Shown: positions 25,049-34,574, numbered from the stretch's first letter. The stretch: 64,000 nucleotides of DNA from Candidatus Hydrogenedentota bacterium (GCA_012730105.1 JAAYBJ010000134.1:1-64000), one strand, 5' to 3'. Program-made: numbers and translations. Notes: generated by a model from the letters alone, not told the origin.

Positions 25049-27835
25049 TTACAGGCAAAACTCAATGGTCAGGATTTTCTTTTTCGGCACCGACACTTCC
25101 AGGCGGTTGCATTGTGGCTGAAGCGATTCCTGGCGTTCCTCATCCATGTTGGTGAGCCAGGCTTCCCGAATGTCCTTGAAAAGAACCAGGGCGCCATTCA
25201 CGGCATCCTGTGTCGGATTGAAGAGACGCAGGATGTAGTTGCCGGGACGGTCTTCCGCCTGCTTGAGCGCGGTAATCTGCAGGTTCTCCCCTTCCAGGGT
25301 CAGGAAGCTCAGCGCCTTGGGCAGCGTGCCTTCGTGGGGTCCGGCCTGGGCGGGTTCGAGCGGCAAGTTCATGTCCTCCGCCTCGCGGTAACAGCCATTC
25401 GTCCAGTCGCCCCCGTGAGGATAGAGGGCGTAACTCCATTCGAACTTGCCGAGGCACTGGGCGAGTTCCATGTCCGGATAGGTTTCCCAGCGACCGAACA
25501 CGGGCGAGTTACGATACGTGAAGGCGCGCAGCAATGTAATGGCGAGGGGACGGTCGGCCTTGTCCATGGCCTCATACTCACGCAGCCCGCAGTTGTTGAT
25601 CACCGCGAAGCCGCACGTGCCATCCGTCATGTCCACAAAGCGGTGCATGGGGTATTGCGGGTTCGGGTGTCCGTAATAGGGGCTGGTCTCCTTGATGTGG
25701 ATATCGCGCCCGATGACGTCATAGGCAATCTCCGCGTCGGTGCGGTAGCAGTCAAGACGCGTCGGGAACACCACCCGCAGACGGTGGTGCTTGCAGGTAT
25801 TTTCAAAAGAGGTGGCCACATCGAGGCGCTTCGCGCCGGCACGCAGGGTGAAACGGCTGGTGATGATCATCTCGCGCCGTTCTTTAGTGCGACCGGTATC
25901 ATTGATATCGCCCTGGCGGAAATCCACGTAGGGCTCGTCCTCCACACTGACGGGAATCTGCAGGTGATAGTCCACGCGAATGCGCGCGAATAGCGGGCCG
26001 GACTCCTCCAGCGCGATGTGGCAGGGCGCGCCGTGGGATGTGATGATTTCATCCCGCTCCGGCGCCATGTGCACCCACGAGTGTCCCGTCTCGCCGCTGT
26101 CCTCGAGATAGTGCAGCCCTGCATACACGCGGCCGGTTTGCTTGTGGATCATGTCCAGGGTGCCGTTGCTGTTGAAGGTCACCCGCAGGTATTCGTTCTC
26201 GAGCACGTTCGTTTCCGGCGCGAGCGTGCCGGGCAGGTAGGCGAAGCGTGGCGCCCGCGCGAGATGGTAGGTGCTGTACCCGAAGGCGGGGATCTCCTCC
26301 GTCTCCACGTGGCAGCGCACCCGTTCCGCGCGCAATTCCACGGAGATGTCCTGCAGGTTGCGCACGAGCACGCCCATGGGGAACTTCTCCTGTTGCTGCA
26401 CGCGAAGGGTTTTGCCTTCGGGCGTCTGCACGGAGAAGGCGGTGTAGCCCATGTCTTGGGGCAGGTCCACCAGGCAGGAGACGACCGCCTTGCGCGGGAA
26501 GGGGCAGGGGTTGAACACGGTGAGCACGCTGTCCCTGGCCGGCAGGTCGCCGTTATCAATCTGGATCTGCAACCGCTCGAGGCCGCGCCGCGCCACACCC
26601 TCGGCGATGATGTTGATCTGGTTGAAGCGGAAAATGGAATCGCGCTCCATCTGGTCGATGCCGCCGCCCGTGATGGTATCGTGGGGGTGGTTCTGCAGCA
26701 GGAACTTCCAGCAACGGTCCAGCGCCGGTTTGAGGTATTCGCCGCCCGTCATGGACGCGAGGGCCGCCCACGGTTCGGCGCGGCGCTGTAGGTTGATCTC
26801 GGCGAGGTGGTTCTGTTGTTTCAGGCGCGGTCGCGCGCTGATGATGTCGCCGAAGAGATGGGTCCAACTGCCCGTCGCGCCGGGATCGCGGAACTCGCCG
26901 CGCAGCACCAAGGGATCCTTCACCTCTTTGGCCATGGCTTTCATGTATTCCCCGAGCGTTGAAAAATGGATGTCGTGCTCGGGCAGCAGTTCCTGGCACA
27001 ACTTCATGATCCGCGTTTCCTCGGGGTCGGGATTCGACGAATCGAAGCCCTGCATGCACACGATCTGGCTCGTGCTGAAATGCTCCGACTCGTCCCGCAC
27101 CAGTTTCAGCAGCTGCTCGCGCAGGGGCGCGTCGTTCCACTGTTTCTTCTTATCGTCCAGGATGTAGTAATGGTCCCGGGGGCGGCTGTCGGCGATGAGC
27201 CGGAACGGCGCTGCGCCGCGGTCCCAGTCGTAGCGCGTGTACACGTCGTCCGAGCCATAGCGCAGCACGCGGTACACGTAGATGTAATAGCTGAAGCGGC
27301 TCATGCAGCCGAAACGCGACCCGAGCAGCCGCGATCCGTCCGGCCCTTCCAGGATATACTCGCACTTGGGCGTGTTAATGCCCCGGTAAAAGATAATGTC
27401 CTCAATACCGAAACCCCGGTAAATCTGGGGGATCTGCGAGGTCTGGCCGTAGCTGAAGGGCGTGTAGCCGCTTTTGGTCACGCCGCCCAGGGCCCGGGCG
27501 CTGCGGTGGCCTACCACCAGGTTGCGCACCAGCGACTCCCCATTGCACACATACTCCTCCGGCAGCGAATACCACGGGCCGATGAGCAGGCGCCCGCTCT
27601 TCACGTGCTTCTCGATGAGGGACCGCTTCTCCGGGCGCAATTCCAGGTAATCCTCCACGCACAGGGTCTGCGAGTCCATGGTGAACGAGGTGAATTCCGG
27701 GTCCGTTTCCAACAGGTCCAGCAATTCATCCATGAACTTCAGCAACAGCAGCCGGGTCTCTTCGAAGGGATAGCCCCATTCGCGGTCCCAGTGTGAGTTG
27801 GATACGACGTGGATGGTTTTTCTTTCCTGGGTCAT
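25049..27835 (-). CDS. glycoside hydrolase family 38 (alpha-mannosidase-like) protein with altered nucleophile site
   Basis: 928 aa from ATG 27835 (GGAG 10 nt upstream); the open frame extends 46 codons further but without a start signal. No export signal, so cytoplasmic. The N-terminal GH38 domain begins VVSNSHWDREWGYPFEE (zinc ligands His15 and Asp17) and continues with GPWYSLPEEY. Where GH38 enzymes carry the nucleophile Asp (PDTFG or DPFGHS), this protein reads GYTPFSYGQTSQIPQ (about 122-136), with Phe at the Asp position. The C-terminal beta-domains include RVYAGLHYLEDSGETGHSW and HGGDW. It may act on an unusual substrate, use another nucleophile, or be non-catalytic. Confidence 0.82.
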   Translation of the reverse strand: MTQERKTIHVVSNSHWDREWGYPFEETRLLLLKFMDELLDLLETDPEFTSFTMDSQTLCVEDYLELRPEKRSLIEKHVKSGRLLIGPWYSLPEEYVCNGESLVRNLVVGHRSARALGGVTKSGYTPFSYGQTSQIPQIYRGFGIEDIIFYRGINTPKCEYILEGPDGSRLLGSRFGCMSRFSYYIYVYRVLRYGSDDVYTRYDWDRGAAPFRLIADSRPRDHYYILDDKKKQWNDAPLREQLLKLVRDESEHFSTSQIVCMQGFDSSNPDPEETRIMKLCQELLPEHDIHFSTLGEYMKAMAKEVKDPLVLRGEFRDPGATGSWTHLFGDIISARPRLKQQNHLAEINLQRRAEPWAALASMTGGEYLKPALDRCWKFLLQNHPHDTITGGGIDQMERDSIFRFNQINIIAEGVARRGLERLQIQIDNGDLPARDSVLTVFNPCPFPRKAVVSCLVDLPQDMGYTAFSVQTPEGKTLRVQQQEKFPMGVLVRNLQDISVELRAERVRCHVETEEIPAFGYSTYHLARAPRFAYLPGTLAPETNVLENEYLRVTFNSNGTLDMIHKQTGRVYAGLHYLEDSGETGHSWVHMAPERDEIITSHGAPCHIALEESGPLFARIRVDYHLQIPVSVEDEPYVDFRQGDINDTGRTKERREMIITSRFTLRAGAKRLDVATSFENTCKHHRLRVVFPTRLDCYRTDAEIAYDVIGRDIHIKETSPYYGHPNPQYPMHRFVDMTDGTCGFAVINNCGLREYEAMDKADRPLAITLLRAFTYRNSPVFGRWETYPDMELAQCLGKFEWSYALYPHGGDWTNGCYREAEDMNLPLEPAQAGPHEGTLPKALSFLTLEGENLQITALKQAEDRPGNYILRLFNPTQDAVNGALVLFKDIREAWLTNMDEERQESLQPQCNRLEVSVPKKKILTIEFCL

Positions 27836-27987
27836 GATAAAGCACTCCTGTGCGGGTTGAAGGGATTGTCTGCGGGCAGACGGTATGAAACCATATTTCG
27901 GGCAGGATTTACAACTTGACGGAGGCTCGTTTGACGACAGACACCCGTTCAAAATCCGGAGCGGCGGAATCACTGCCCGCCAGTAGT

Positions 27988-28086
27988 AAAGGACCTAAGG
28001 GACATCAAGAACAAAAAGGACAGGAGGCACACATCCATCCCGTTCGTGTTTGTCTTTTGTGTCGTTGATGTCCTTTACGTCCTTTG
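27988..28086. repeat. intergenic inverted repeat AAAGGAC..GGACATCAA
   Basis: AAAGGACCTAAGGGACATCA (27988-28007) continuing to AAAAAGGA is mirrored by TCTTTTGTGTCGTTGATGTC then CTTTACGTCCTTTG (28053-28086). It fills most of the divergent gap between the GH38 gene and the next plus-strand gene. Confidence 0.6.
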
Positions 28087-28219
28087 AGAACGTTATATTA
28101 CCCAAGCGTGACCATTAGAACCCTTGGCTTGAGAAGAACTCCCAGTAGTCTCTGTTTCCCGTCGAAGCGACAAGAGGTATACTATATGCAGGTTCACCCA
28201 AAAAACACGGGCTTATGCG

Positions 28220-29659
28220 ATGACAGCAAACCTTACCAACCAGACGTCTCAATGTTCCCGGACACGCACACCCTGGCAGGGGCGGCAGCGCCGCATCCTG
28301 CTGATCGCCGGTGTCATCCTCCTCTGCCCCCTGGTCGTGTTCTTTGCCGCGAAATACTACTCGGACCGGCATTACGCCGCCCGCCTGGCGACGATACGCA
28401 CGGAAGGAAACCCGGTAACGGTGCAGGACATGGTGGCATGGCAGGAACAACTCCACGTAAGCGCCGACGTTTTAGAAGGCGATGTTTCCCGTCAATCCGC
28501 GAAAACCAGCGCGGACCTACAAATAGAAGCGGCGGAAGAACTGGACACTGTATTCCTGGATGAACCGGAAGATATTATTGATATTTTCAAACGCCTCATC
28601 TATGAAGAAGAAACGTTATCCCCGGCGGACCTGGAACCGCTACGGCGCTATCTGTCAAAGCATTCGGATCTGCTGCAGTTGTTACATGCAGCGGCCGAGT
28701 TACCTCCCGGGAGATTTCCCGTAGATTATTCCAAAGGGTATGAAATGGAGGTAAAGCCTTTATCCAAAATCCGCATCGCCGTAAGATTACTGCTGTTGGA
28801 GACCATCGCGGAAACGCTCTCTGAAAATAGGGACCAGGCCTTTGCCGCCCTGATTACGGCCATGGCCGTACCTCGCCCGATACGGGAAGAACCCCTGGTC
28901 CTAGCACAATGGATTCGCAAGTCCTGCAACGGCATGGTCCTGTCCACACTGAAAGAAACGTTGGTTCGGGTAAGCTATACCGATGCGCAGTTGAACCACC
29001 TCCGGCGGATGTTTGAACAAGAATACAATCCCAACGCGCTTGCCAATTCACTGATGACGGAGCGTGTATTAGGCATCGCCGCCTTCGAGGATCCTGCCGG
29101 GGCGATAGCAAGCGCGGTATGGACACGGAGATGGATGGATGATGTGTTGCCGGGTTCCACCAGGACTCTCGTCCAGACCGCCAATGCTTTCGGGTGGTTT
29201 TCCGGAGAGCGGGACGTTTATCTCGACTATATGGATGCGCTGATCCCCGCCGCTCGTATGCCCTACCAGGAAGCCCGGAATATTACCGAAACCATTAATA
29301 CAGAACTTTCAGACGGAATTGTGCTGCCAAGCCTTTCCAATTTGCTGTTGTCTTCAATGGATATCTTTTTCCAACATACTGCGGAACATGAGGCCGGGAT
29401 AAGCCAGGGCATCCTTACCGTTTCCCTTGAGCGGTACCGACTTGCCCATGGCACTCTGCCAGATCAGCTGGAGGCCCTGGTGCCGCACTACCTGGATGCG
29501 ATGCCCATAGACCCTTTTAGTCAGCAACCTTTTCACTATCGTTGCGAAGGTAATGGGTATATGCTCTATAGTGTAGGCGCTAACGGTATAGACGATGGCG
29601 GCGTTGAAGGAGATTTTTTTTACAAGGAAGGTGACCTGGTATTTCAGGTGCGCCGATAG
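28220..29659 (+). CDS. membrane-anchored protein of unknown function with pseudopilin-like C-terminus
   Basis: 479 aa; ATG 28220 has no clear ribosome binding site. One membrane helix near the N-terminus (about 25-45, ILLIAGVILLCPLVVFFAAK), the rest outside or helical. The last 85 residues read LERYRLAHGTLPDQLEALVP, IDPFSQQPFHYR and YSVGANGIDDGG, the pattern of GspG-type major pseudopilins (calcium-loop end). However, no type IV pilin prepilin cleavage motif is seen at the N-terminus. Base composition is lower in GC than the neighbours. Function unknown. Confidence 0.65.
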   Translation: MTANLTNQTSQCSRTRTPWQGRQRRILLIAGVILLCPLVVFFAAKYYSDRHYAARLATIRTEGNPVTVQDMVAWQEQLHVSADVLEGDVSRQSAKTSADLQIEAAEELDTVFLDEPEDIIDIFKRLIYEEETLSPADLEPLRRYLSKHSDLLQLLHAAAELPPGRFPVDYSKGYEMEVKPLSKIRIAVRLLLLETIAETLSENRDQAFAALITAMAVPRPIREEPLVLAQWIRKSCNGMVLSTLKETLVRVSYTDAQLNHLRRMFEQEYNPNALANSLMTERVLGIAAFEDPAGAIASAVWTRRWMDDVLPGSTRTLVQTANAFGWFSGERDVYLDYMDALIPAARMPYQEARNITETINTELSDGIVLPSLSNLLLSSMDIFFQHTAEHEAGISQGILTVSLERYRLAHGTLPDQLEALVPHYLDAMPIDPFSQQPFHYRCEGNGYMLYSVGANGIDDGGVEGDFFYKEGDLVFQVRR

Positions 29660-29672
29660 ACTTGTAATAATG

Positions 29673-29710
29673 CCGGACCGGACAGATTGGTCGGATCCGA
29701 TTGATCTGAT
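29673..29710. repeat. TCGGAC/ATCCGAC short-period palindrome, copy 2
   Basis: CCGGACCGGACAGATTGGTC then GGATCCGATTGATCTGAT, 14 nt after the stop of the preceding gene. Same GAC/GTC-alternating design as 25002-25037; it may fold into a terminator-like stem without a T-run. Confidence 0.5.
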
Positions 29711-29851
29711 GAATGTGGATTTTGTTTAATCCAGCAGGGAACGCATCATTTTAATGTTAGCGGCAATGACGCATATCAGGTTCTCGGAAGGCAAACATTT
29801 TTCCCCATGGCGCATCGTTATTATGCAAGGCTTGGGCTTTACTTACACCAA

Positions 29852-30493
29852 CTATGCCGCTTCTTTCATAACAGCCCCTTCTTCTGAACCTTTTGCCTTT
29901 TCTGTTGCTTCCCGGGACTTGATCACTTCGTAGGCCCCCGGGTACACCTCCAGCAGCCACTGCCGGAACGGTACGGCGCTGCCCTCATACAGGTCGAGCA
30001 GCTGTCCGATGGGCGCATCATTGAAACCCACACGGAATTGCTTGCGCGCCGTGGGCACGTCGGCGCCGTGAAGCAGCAGGTATACCGCGGCAGCCACGCC
30101 GGTGCGGTGGGTCCCGCCCGCGCAATGCGCCAGGAACGGTCCTTCCCCGGATTCGACCACTTCCACAAAGCGGGCCAGGGATTCCGGCTCCGGCAGCCGG
30201 CCCTGTGACCAACCCAGATTCACCAGGGTCACGCCGGCCCGCGCACAGGCGGCCGCTTCTTCATCATACCAGTCGCTGCCCGGATTCTCGCCGCGCAGGT
30301 TAATAACGGTGCGAATGCCGCGCTTCTTTATGGTGGATTCAAGAGCGCGGCCGCCCATCTGCCGCGACCCGTAAAAAGCGCCCGGCTCCACCGTGCGGAA
30401 GTTGTATAGCGGAAAGTAATAAATCACCGGTCCCGCCAGGAAAAGTGCGGTCAGGGCGACCACCAGCAACACACCTTTAAAGAATGATTTCAT
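29852..30493 (-). CDS. membrane-anchored dual-specificity/tyrosine phosphatase family protein
   Basis: 213 aa from ATG 30493 (GAGGGA upstream). An N-terminal hydrophobic helix (FFKGVLLVVALTALFLAGPV) anchors it. The active site is HCAGGTHRTGVAAAVYLL, the C-x5-R signature of Cys phosphatases, with the DSP-type loop GIRTVINLRGENP earlier and a plausible general acid in the preceding SDWYDEE or NLGWSQG loops. It belongs to the small bacterial PTP/DSP group (DUF442-like and related), acting on phosphoproteins or phosphoinositides. Divergent from the GNAT gene at 30759. Confidence 0.8.
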   Translation of the reverse strand: MKSFFKGVLLVVALTALFLAGPVIYYFPLYNFRTVEPGAFYGSRQMGGRALESTIKKRGIRTVINLRGENPGSDWYDEEAAACARAGVTLVNLGWSQGRLPEPESLARFVEVVESGEGPFLAHCAGGTHRTGVAAAVYLLLHGADVPTARKQFRVGFNDAPIGQLLDLYEGSAVPFRQWLLEVYPGAYEVIKSREATEKAKGSEEGAVMKEAA

Positions 30494-30758
30494 TGTAAAA
30501 TCCCTCACTTGTTTCCCCTTAAAACAAAACACACGCGGTTTTTATTGCGTCCCGGGAACTTTTTTATAATGCTGGTCTCTTAATGGCAAGCAGATGCCCG
30601 CCATGTTGGTCCGTGTTAACCGGGGTGAAATAGGGTGTAACACTTTCCTTTTCGGCCTGTACTGTAGGCATAGTTGACATACCCTGCCGCCGTCGGCTGC
30701 GTAAGGCCGGGGCGCGAGTACAAGTCCTCTCTTAAACCGGTAGTAAAGGTTTTCTTTC

Positions 30759-31394
30759 ATGCCAGAAAAAGTCCGTCTAGAAGTGTGTTCCCATGACGAC
30801 TACCGCATTCAGGCGCTGGAATACGAAGTGTACCTGGACGCGGGATATATTGCGCCGAACCCCCATCGCAGAGTTCTCGAAAACGACGACTACCCCGATC
30901 ATCAGGTCATCGCGGCATTCTGCGGGGATATCCTGGCGGGATCCGTTCGGGCCGTTATCGATGCGCGTCCGGAGCAGCGCCTTTTCAGTCTTCACTGCTT
31001 CGAACCCTTCCAAATCTGGCCTTGGGCGGAAGCGTTGTTGCGGGAGGTGGAAACGGAACAACTGATGCAAATCGGCACCATGGTCATCCGTGATGAATTC
31101 CGGGGCGGCGCCGTGCGGCAGGCGCTGATGCAGCGACTTACCGAGATATTCGTTGAAGCGGGTATTCGTTTTGCCGCGGCCACGGTTGACGAAAGATTTT
31201 TTAAAAGCCTGAGTTCGCGCAATGTGCCCCTGGTGCCTATGGGCGATACACTCCATTACATGGGGTCGCGCACGGTACCGGTGATTGTCGCCCGCGAATG
31301 GGTAACCCGGGGCATTGTGCCCGGGTCTATCCGGGCCCTTGCGCAACGCAGCGCCGGCGCCGTCGCCCTGGAAGCGGCGGGCTGCGGCGCGTGA
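30759..31394 (+). CDS. FeeM-like GNAT/autoinducer-synthase-fold N-acyltransferase
   Basis: 211 aa, start ATG 30759 in a modest context. EYEVYLDAGYIAPNPHRR, then DYPDHQVIAAFCGDILAGSV, then QIGTMVIRDEFRGGAVRQAL is the core of the GNAT/LuxI-like fold: R-D-E-F-R-G-G is the acyl-CoA/ACP-binding region. The N-terminal lead and the DARPEQRLFS segment fit the N-acyl amino acid synthase FeeM group better than ribosomal acetyltransferases. It would transfer an acyl chain from ACP to an amino acid or amine, a possible signalling or surfactant lipid. A second GNAT-fold gene follows 10 nt later, so the two are probably co-expressed. Confidence 0.6.
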   Translation: MPEKVRLEVCSHDDYRIQALEYEVYLDAGYIAPNPHRRVLENDDYPDHQVIAAFCGDILAGSVRAVIDARPEQRLFSLHCFEPFQIWPWAEALLREVETEQLMQIGTMVIRDEFRGGAVRQALMQRLTEIFVEAGIRFAAATVDERFFKSLSSRNVPLVPMGDTLHYMGSRTVPVIVAREWVTRGIVPGSIRALAQRSAGAVALEAAGCGA

Positions 31395-31404
31395 ATATTC
31401 TTAC

Positions 31405-32532
31405 ATGGCATTGAACGCGTCAAAACTGCGCCGGCAGGAATCCCTCATGCGCCGGCTCCATCCGGATCTTGAGAATCTTTCCATTGCGGTGATGCCCTTG
31501 AATGAGGCGCCCCTGGAGGACATCGCGGAACTGATCGACCTGGCATGGCGGCGCGCGTACGGCAAGCGGATCCGCATCGCCTATTCCCCCGCCTTCCTCC
31601 GGTATTGCATGGGTCCGAATCCCGTGCATGGTTTCGCGCTCACCGCTCGCGCGGATAGCGTGCTGCAGGGCACGGTACTGGCCCTGCCCCTGGAGGTGCT
31701 TTATCGACAACAGCCCCACGCGGCGGTGCTGACCACGGGGCTGTGCGTGTCGGCGGCCTGGGAGAAACGTGGCCTGCTCGAACTGCTCATGCTGCGTCAG
31801 GGACTTGCCCTGTCGGACGCCGGCATTCCCTGGAGTTTTCACTGGCGCGCGGCCAAGGGCGTTAAGGGCCGCGGCGCAGGCGATATCCTCGCCCACGCCG
31901 CAGCGTCGCGCCTCTATGCCCGCCCGTTACGGCTGGGCCGCACCGCGGCAGCGGGAGGACTCGGCAAAAAAGAAACCCTGGGCATGGGCGCGCTTCATCT
32001 GGCCTATGCGGCGCGTACCTGTTTGGACCGGCTGCCGAAAGGATGCGGGATACAGGAAATTACCGTGGATAATGCCGGGGCCGCAGTGACACTGCTCAAA
32101 GAGACGATCCGGCCGGACGGCCTTTCCCTGGCCTATTCCCCGGAGCGGCTCGCCTGGGATTGCGGTTTTGATGAAGGCGGCATACGCGCGGCGGGCTGGG
32201 TGTTGATGAAAAATGGCACACCCCATGCCCTTGCCCGGGGATACGTCAATCCCGTTTCGGAAACCGACCGCTATTTCGCCCTGGACCATGTCGTGTTCGC
32301 GCCGTCGCTCGGACAGAACGCGCGGCGGGCCTTTCTCACCCGGGTGGAACGGGCCATTGAACGGCGTTTCGGGTGTTTCGCCGTGCTCATGACCGGCACC
32401 GCGTGCGAGGCGCCGCCAGAACAACTGGGCTATCGTGCCGTGAAAACCTATTTCTGGGGCGCCGCGGAAAGCGGTGTGATGCCTGATCTTTCTCCGGGGG
32501 ACCTGGACGGGCTGCCGCTGCCGCTACGGTAA
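31405..32532 (+). CDS. GNAT-fold protein partnered with the FeeM-like gene
   Basis: 375 aa from ATG 31405, 10 nt after the previous stop; longer in-frame openings overlap the preceding gene. The N-terminal half has FALTARADSVLQGTVLALPL and ALPLEVLYRQQPHAAVLTTG, and AAWEKRGLLELLMLRQGL (GNAT beta4-alpha3, with a basic acyl-CoA pocket). The second half repeats alpha/beta units, including KNGTPHALARGYVNPVSETD, as in tandem-GNAT proteins. Substrate unknown. It could modify the product of the upstream gene; that is inference from adjacency only. Confidence 0.55.
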   Translation: MALNASKLRRQESLMRRLHPDLENLSIAVMPLNEAPLEDIAELIDLAWRRAYGKRIRIAYSPAFLRYCMGPNPVHGFALTARADSVLQGTVLALPLEVLYRQQPHAAVLTTGLCVSAAWEKRGLLELLMLRQGLALSDAGIPWSFHWRAAKGVKGRGAGDILAHAAASRLYARPLRLGRTAAAGGLGKKETLGMGALHLAYAARTCLDRLPKGCGIQEITVDNAGAAVTLLKETIRPDGLSLAYSPERLAWDCGFDEGGIRAAGWVLMKNGTPHALARGYVNPVSETDRYFALDHVVFAPSLGQNARRAFLTRVERAIERRFGCFAVLMTGTACEAPPEQLGYRAVKTYFWGAAESGVMPDLSPGDLDGLPLPLR

Positions 32533-32639
32533 AGGAACAGCAGGGGAAGACAGGCGCGCCCTTTCGGGACATTCGGTGACAATGGCATGGCCTTTACTTT
32601 ACAATACCGATGGAGCATCATGCTCCCGGAAAGAAGGTC

Positions 32640-34574
32640 ATGCCCGATAACAAGGCCATAGCGCCCGTGCGCGTGCTGCCCGACGAGGTGGCCAACAAGA
32701 TTGCGGCGGGCGAGGTTGTCGAGCGTCCCGCGTCGGCCGTGAAGGAACTGGTCGAGAATGCGCTGGACGCGGGGGCAACGCGTATTTCGGTGCGCCTGGT
32801 GGCGGCAGGGCGGCGCCTGATCGAGGTGCAGGACAATGGCCACGGCATGTCGGAACAGAATGCGCTGCTGGCCATCGAACGCCATGCTACCAGCAAGATA
32901 CGCAACGCTCAGGATCTGGACAATATCCAGACCCTGGGATTCCGGGGCGAGGCGCTGGCGAGCATCGCGGCAGTGTCGCGGTTTATCCTAGTTACGCGGA
33001 GGGTCGGCGATGAAAGCGCCGTCATGCTGCGCGTGGAAGGCGGTATCCTACGGGAGGTGCAGCAGACCGGCGCGCCCGAAGGCACACGCATCTCCGTGAA
33101 CCGTCTCTATTTCAACACCCCGGTGCGCGCGAAATTTCTCAAGGGCATTACCACCGAGCTCAACCATTGCATCGACATCGTGCAGCGCCTCGCGCTGGCC
33201 AATCCCGGCGTAGGCTTTCAATTGCTCCACAACGACCGCATGCTCCTTGACGTTCCCGAACACGCCTCGCTGCGCGACCGTATCGCCCTGATCTGGGGGC
33301 TGTCCTTTGTCCGCGACATGGTGGAGGTGGAAGGGGAGACGAACGGGTTCGCATTGAGCGGCCTCGCGGGTACGCCGGAATTGAACCGCGCCACCCGGTC
33401 CCACCAGTTCTTCTTTGTGAACGGGCGCCCCGTGTCCAATCCATCCCTGCAATACGGGCTTCAGGATGCCTACCGCGGCCTGCTCACTGTGGGACGGCAT
33501 CCTGTGGCGGTCCTCCTGTTAACGCTGAATCCCAGGCAGGTGGATGTGAACATTCACCCGACCAAACGGGAGATCCGTTTCCGCGACGAGCGCGCCGCCC
33601 ATGACGCCGTCCGGGATATTGTAAGGGATGCCCTGGCTCGGTTCAGCAAAGCCGCCGCGGAAACGGCCGCAACAGCATCAGAAGCGATAACGGCACGTTT
33701 TACCCCGCTTGAACCGGCGATTCCGGCCGCAAAATCCCCGGCAGCACCGATCAACAGTCCCTCCCCCGTTCCCTCGTTTGAACCAGAGTCTGAACCGCTT
33801 GTCACTCCCGTTATGGAACCGTCCGCTCCGGCGCCGGCGACGCACCGCCCCGCGGTTTCGGGCCTGGAACTTGAAACGCCCCCTGAGACAGGCGACATCC
33901 CCGGCCTGGGCACACGGAAAAGCCATAAGGGAGCGGCCGCACCGGAAGAGGCCGAGACGCTGGTGCCGCGCGGATGTTTTGAAGCCCTCGAGGCGGTGGG
34001 TGACGCGCCGCTGCAGGTATTCGACACCTATCTGCTGGTCCCCGACGGTAAACGCCTTCTGATTATTGACCAGCACGCGCTTCATGAGCGCCTGAATTAC
34101 GACGCGCTGCTTGGTGAACTGGAAGACAATGAATATGCGGTGCAGCAACTGGCAGTGCCTGTTGTGTTTGAAGTGGCGCCCTCACAAGTCGCACTGTTGG
34201 AATCCCACCTGGAGGACTTCCGTGAACTGGGCATCGAACTGGAGGCCTTCGGCGGAAACTCCTTCCAGGTGACCGGCGTCTGCCACCTCTACAGTGAAAG
34301 CAAGGCGCCTGATGTCGTGCTGGCTGTGCTGGATCAACTGGCCCAGGGGAATCTGTTCGGCCAGGAGCACGCCCGGGAAGATCTGTTGCGCACGGCCACG
34401 CGCGCGTGCAAGGCTTCCGTCAAGGCCGGCGACCGCTTGACAACGGAGGAACGGCGCCGCCTGCTGGATGGATTCCGCAAGCTGCACCCGCCCTATACCT
34501 GCCCCCACGGCCGTCCCATTATTGTGGAAATCACCCGGCAGCAAATGGAAAAAAGTTTCCGGAGGATACAGTGA
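32640..34574 (+). CDS. mutL: DNA mismatch repair protein MutL (endonuclease type)
   Basis: 644 aa; ATG 32640 just after AAGAAGG, or ATG 32610, in frame. The GHKL ATPase N-terminus shows LPDEVANKIAAGEVVERPAS, ELVENALDAGA, VQDNGHGM and RHATSKI. Residues about 340-440 form a Pro/Ala/Glu-rich linker. The C-terminal domain has DQHALHERLNYD (the nicking-endonuclease motif DQHA-x2-E-R), ATRACKASVKAG and CPHGRPIIVE (zinc-binding). So this MutL cuts DNA itself, unlike E. coli MutL. The last codons overlap miaA. Confidence 0.95.
   Translation: MPDNKAIAPVRVLPDEVANKIAAGEVVERPASAVKELVENALDAGATRISVRLVAAGRRLIEVQDNGHGMSEQNALLAIERHATSKIRNAQDLDNIQTLGFRGEALASIAAVSRFILVTRRVGDESAVMLRVEGGILREVQQTGAPEGTRISVNRLYFNTPVRAKFLKGITTELNHCIDIVQRLALANPGVGFQLLHNDRMLLDVPEHASLRDRIALIWGLSFVRDMVEVEGETNGFALSGLAGTPELNRATRSHQFFFVNGRPVSNPSLQYGLQDAYRGLLTVGRHPVAVLLLTLNPRQVDVNIHPTKREIRFRDERAAHDAVRDIVRDALARFSKAAAETAATASEAITARFTPLEPAIPAAKSPAAPINSPSPVPSFEPESEPLVTPVMEPSAPAPATHRPAVSGLELETPPETGDIPGLGTRKSHKGAAAPEEAETLVPRGCFEALEAVGDAPLQVFDTYLLVPDGKRLLIIDQHALHERLNYDALLGELEDNEYAVQQLAVPVVFEVAPSQVALLESHLEDFRELGIELEAFGGNSFQVTGVCHLYSESKAPDVVLAVLDQLAQGNLFGQEHAREDLLRTATRACKASVKAGDRLTTEERRRLLDGFRKLHPPYTCPHGRPIIVEITRQQMEKSFRRIQ

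Noticed and set aside
28178-28183. TATACT as a promoter -10 for the gene at 28220
   Set aside because: No -35 word at 16-18 nt and no extended -10; too weak to list.
30565-30570. TATAAT in the gap between the phosphatase and the FeeM-like gene
   Set aside because: No -35 with acceptable spacing, and it lies about 190 nt from the gene start; chance match in an AT-rich spot cannot be excluded.
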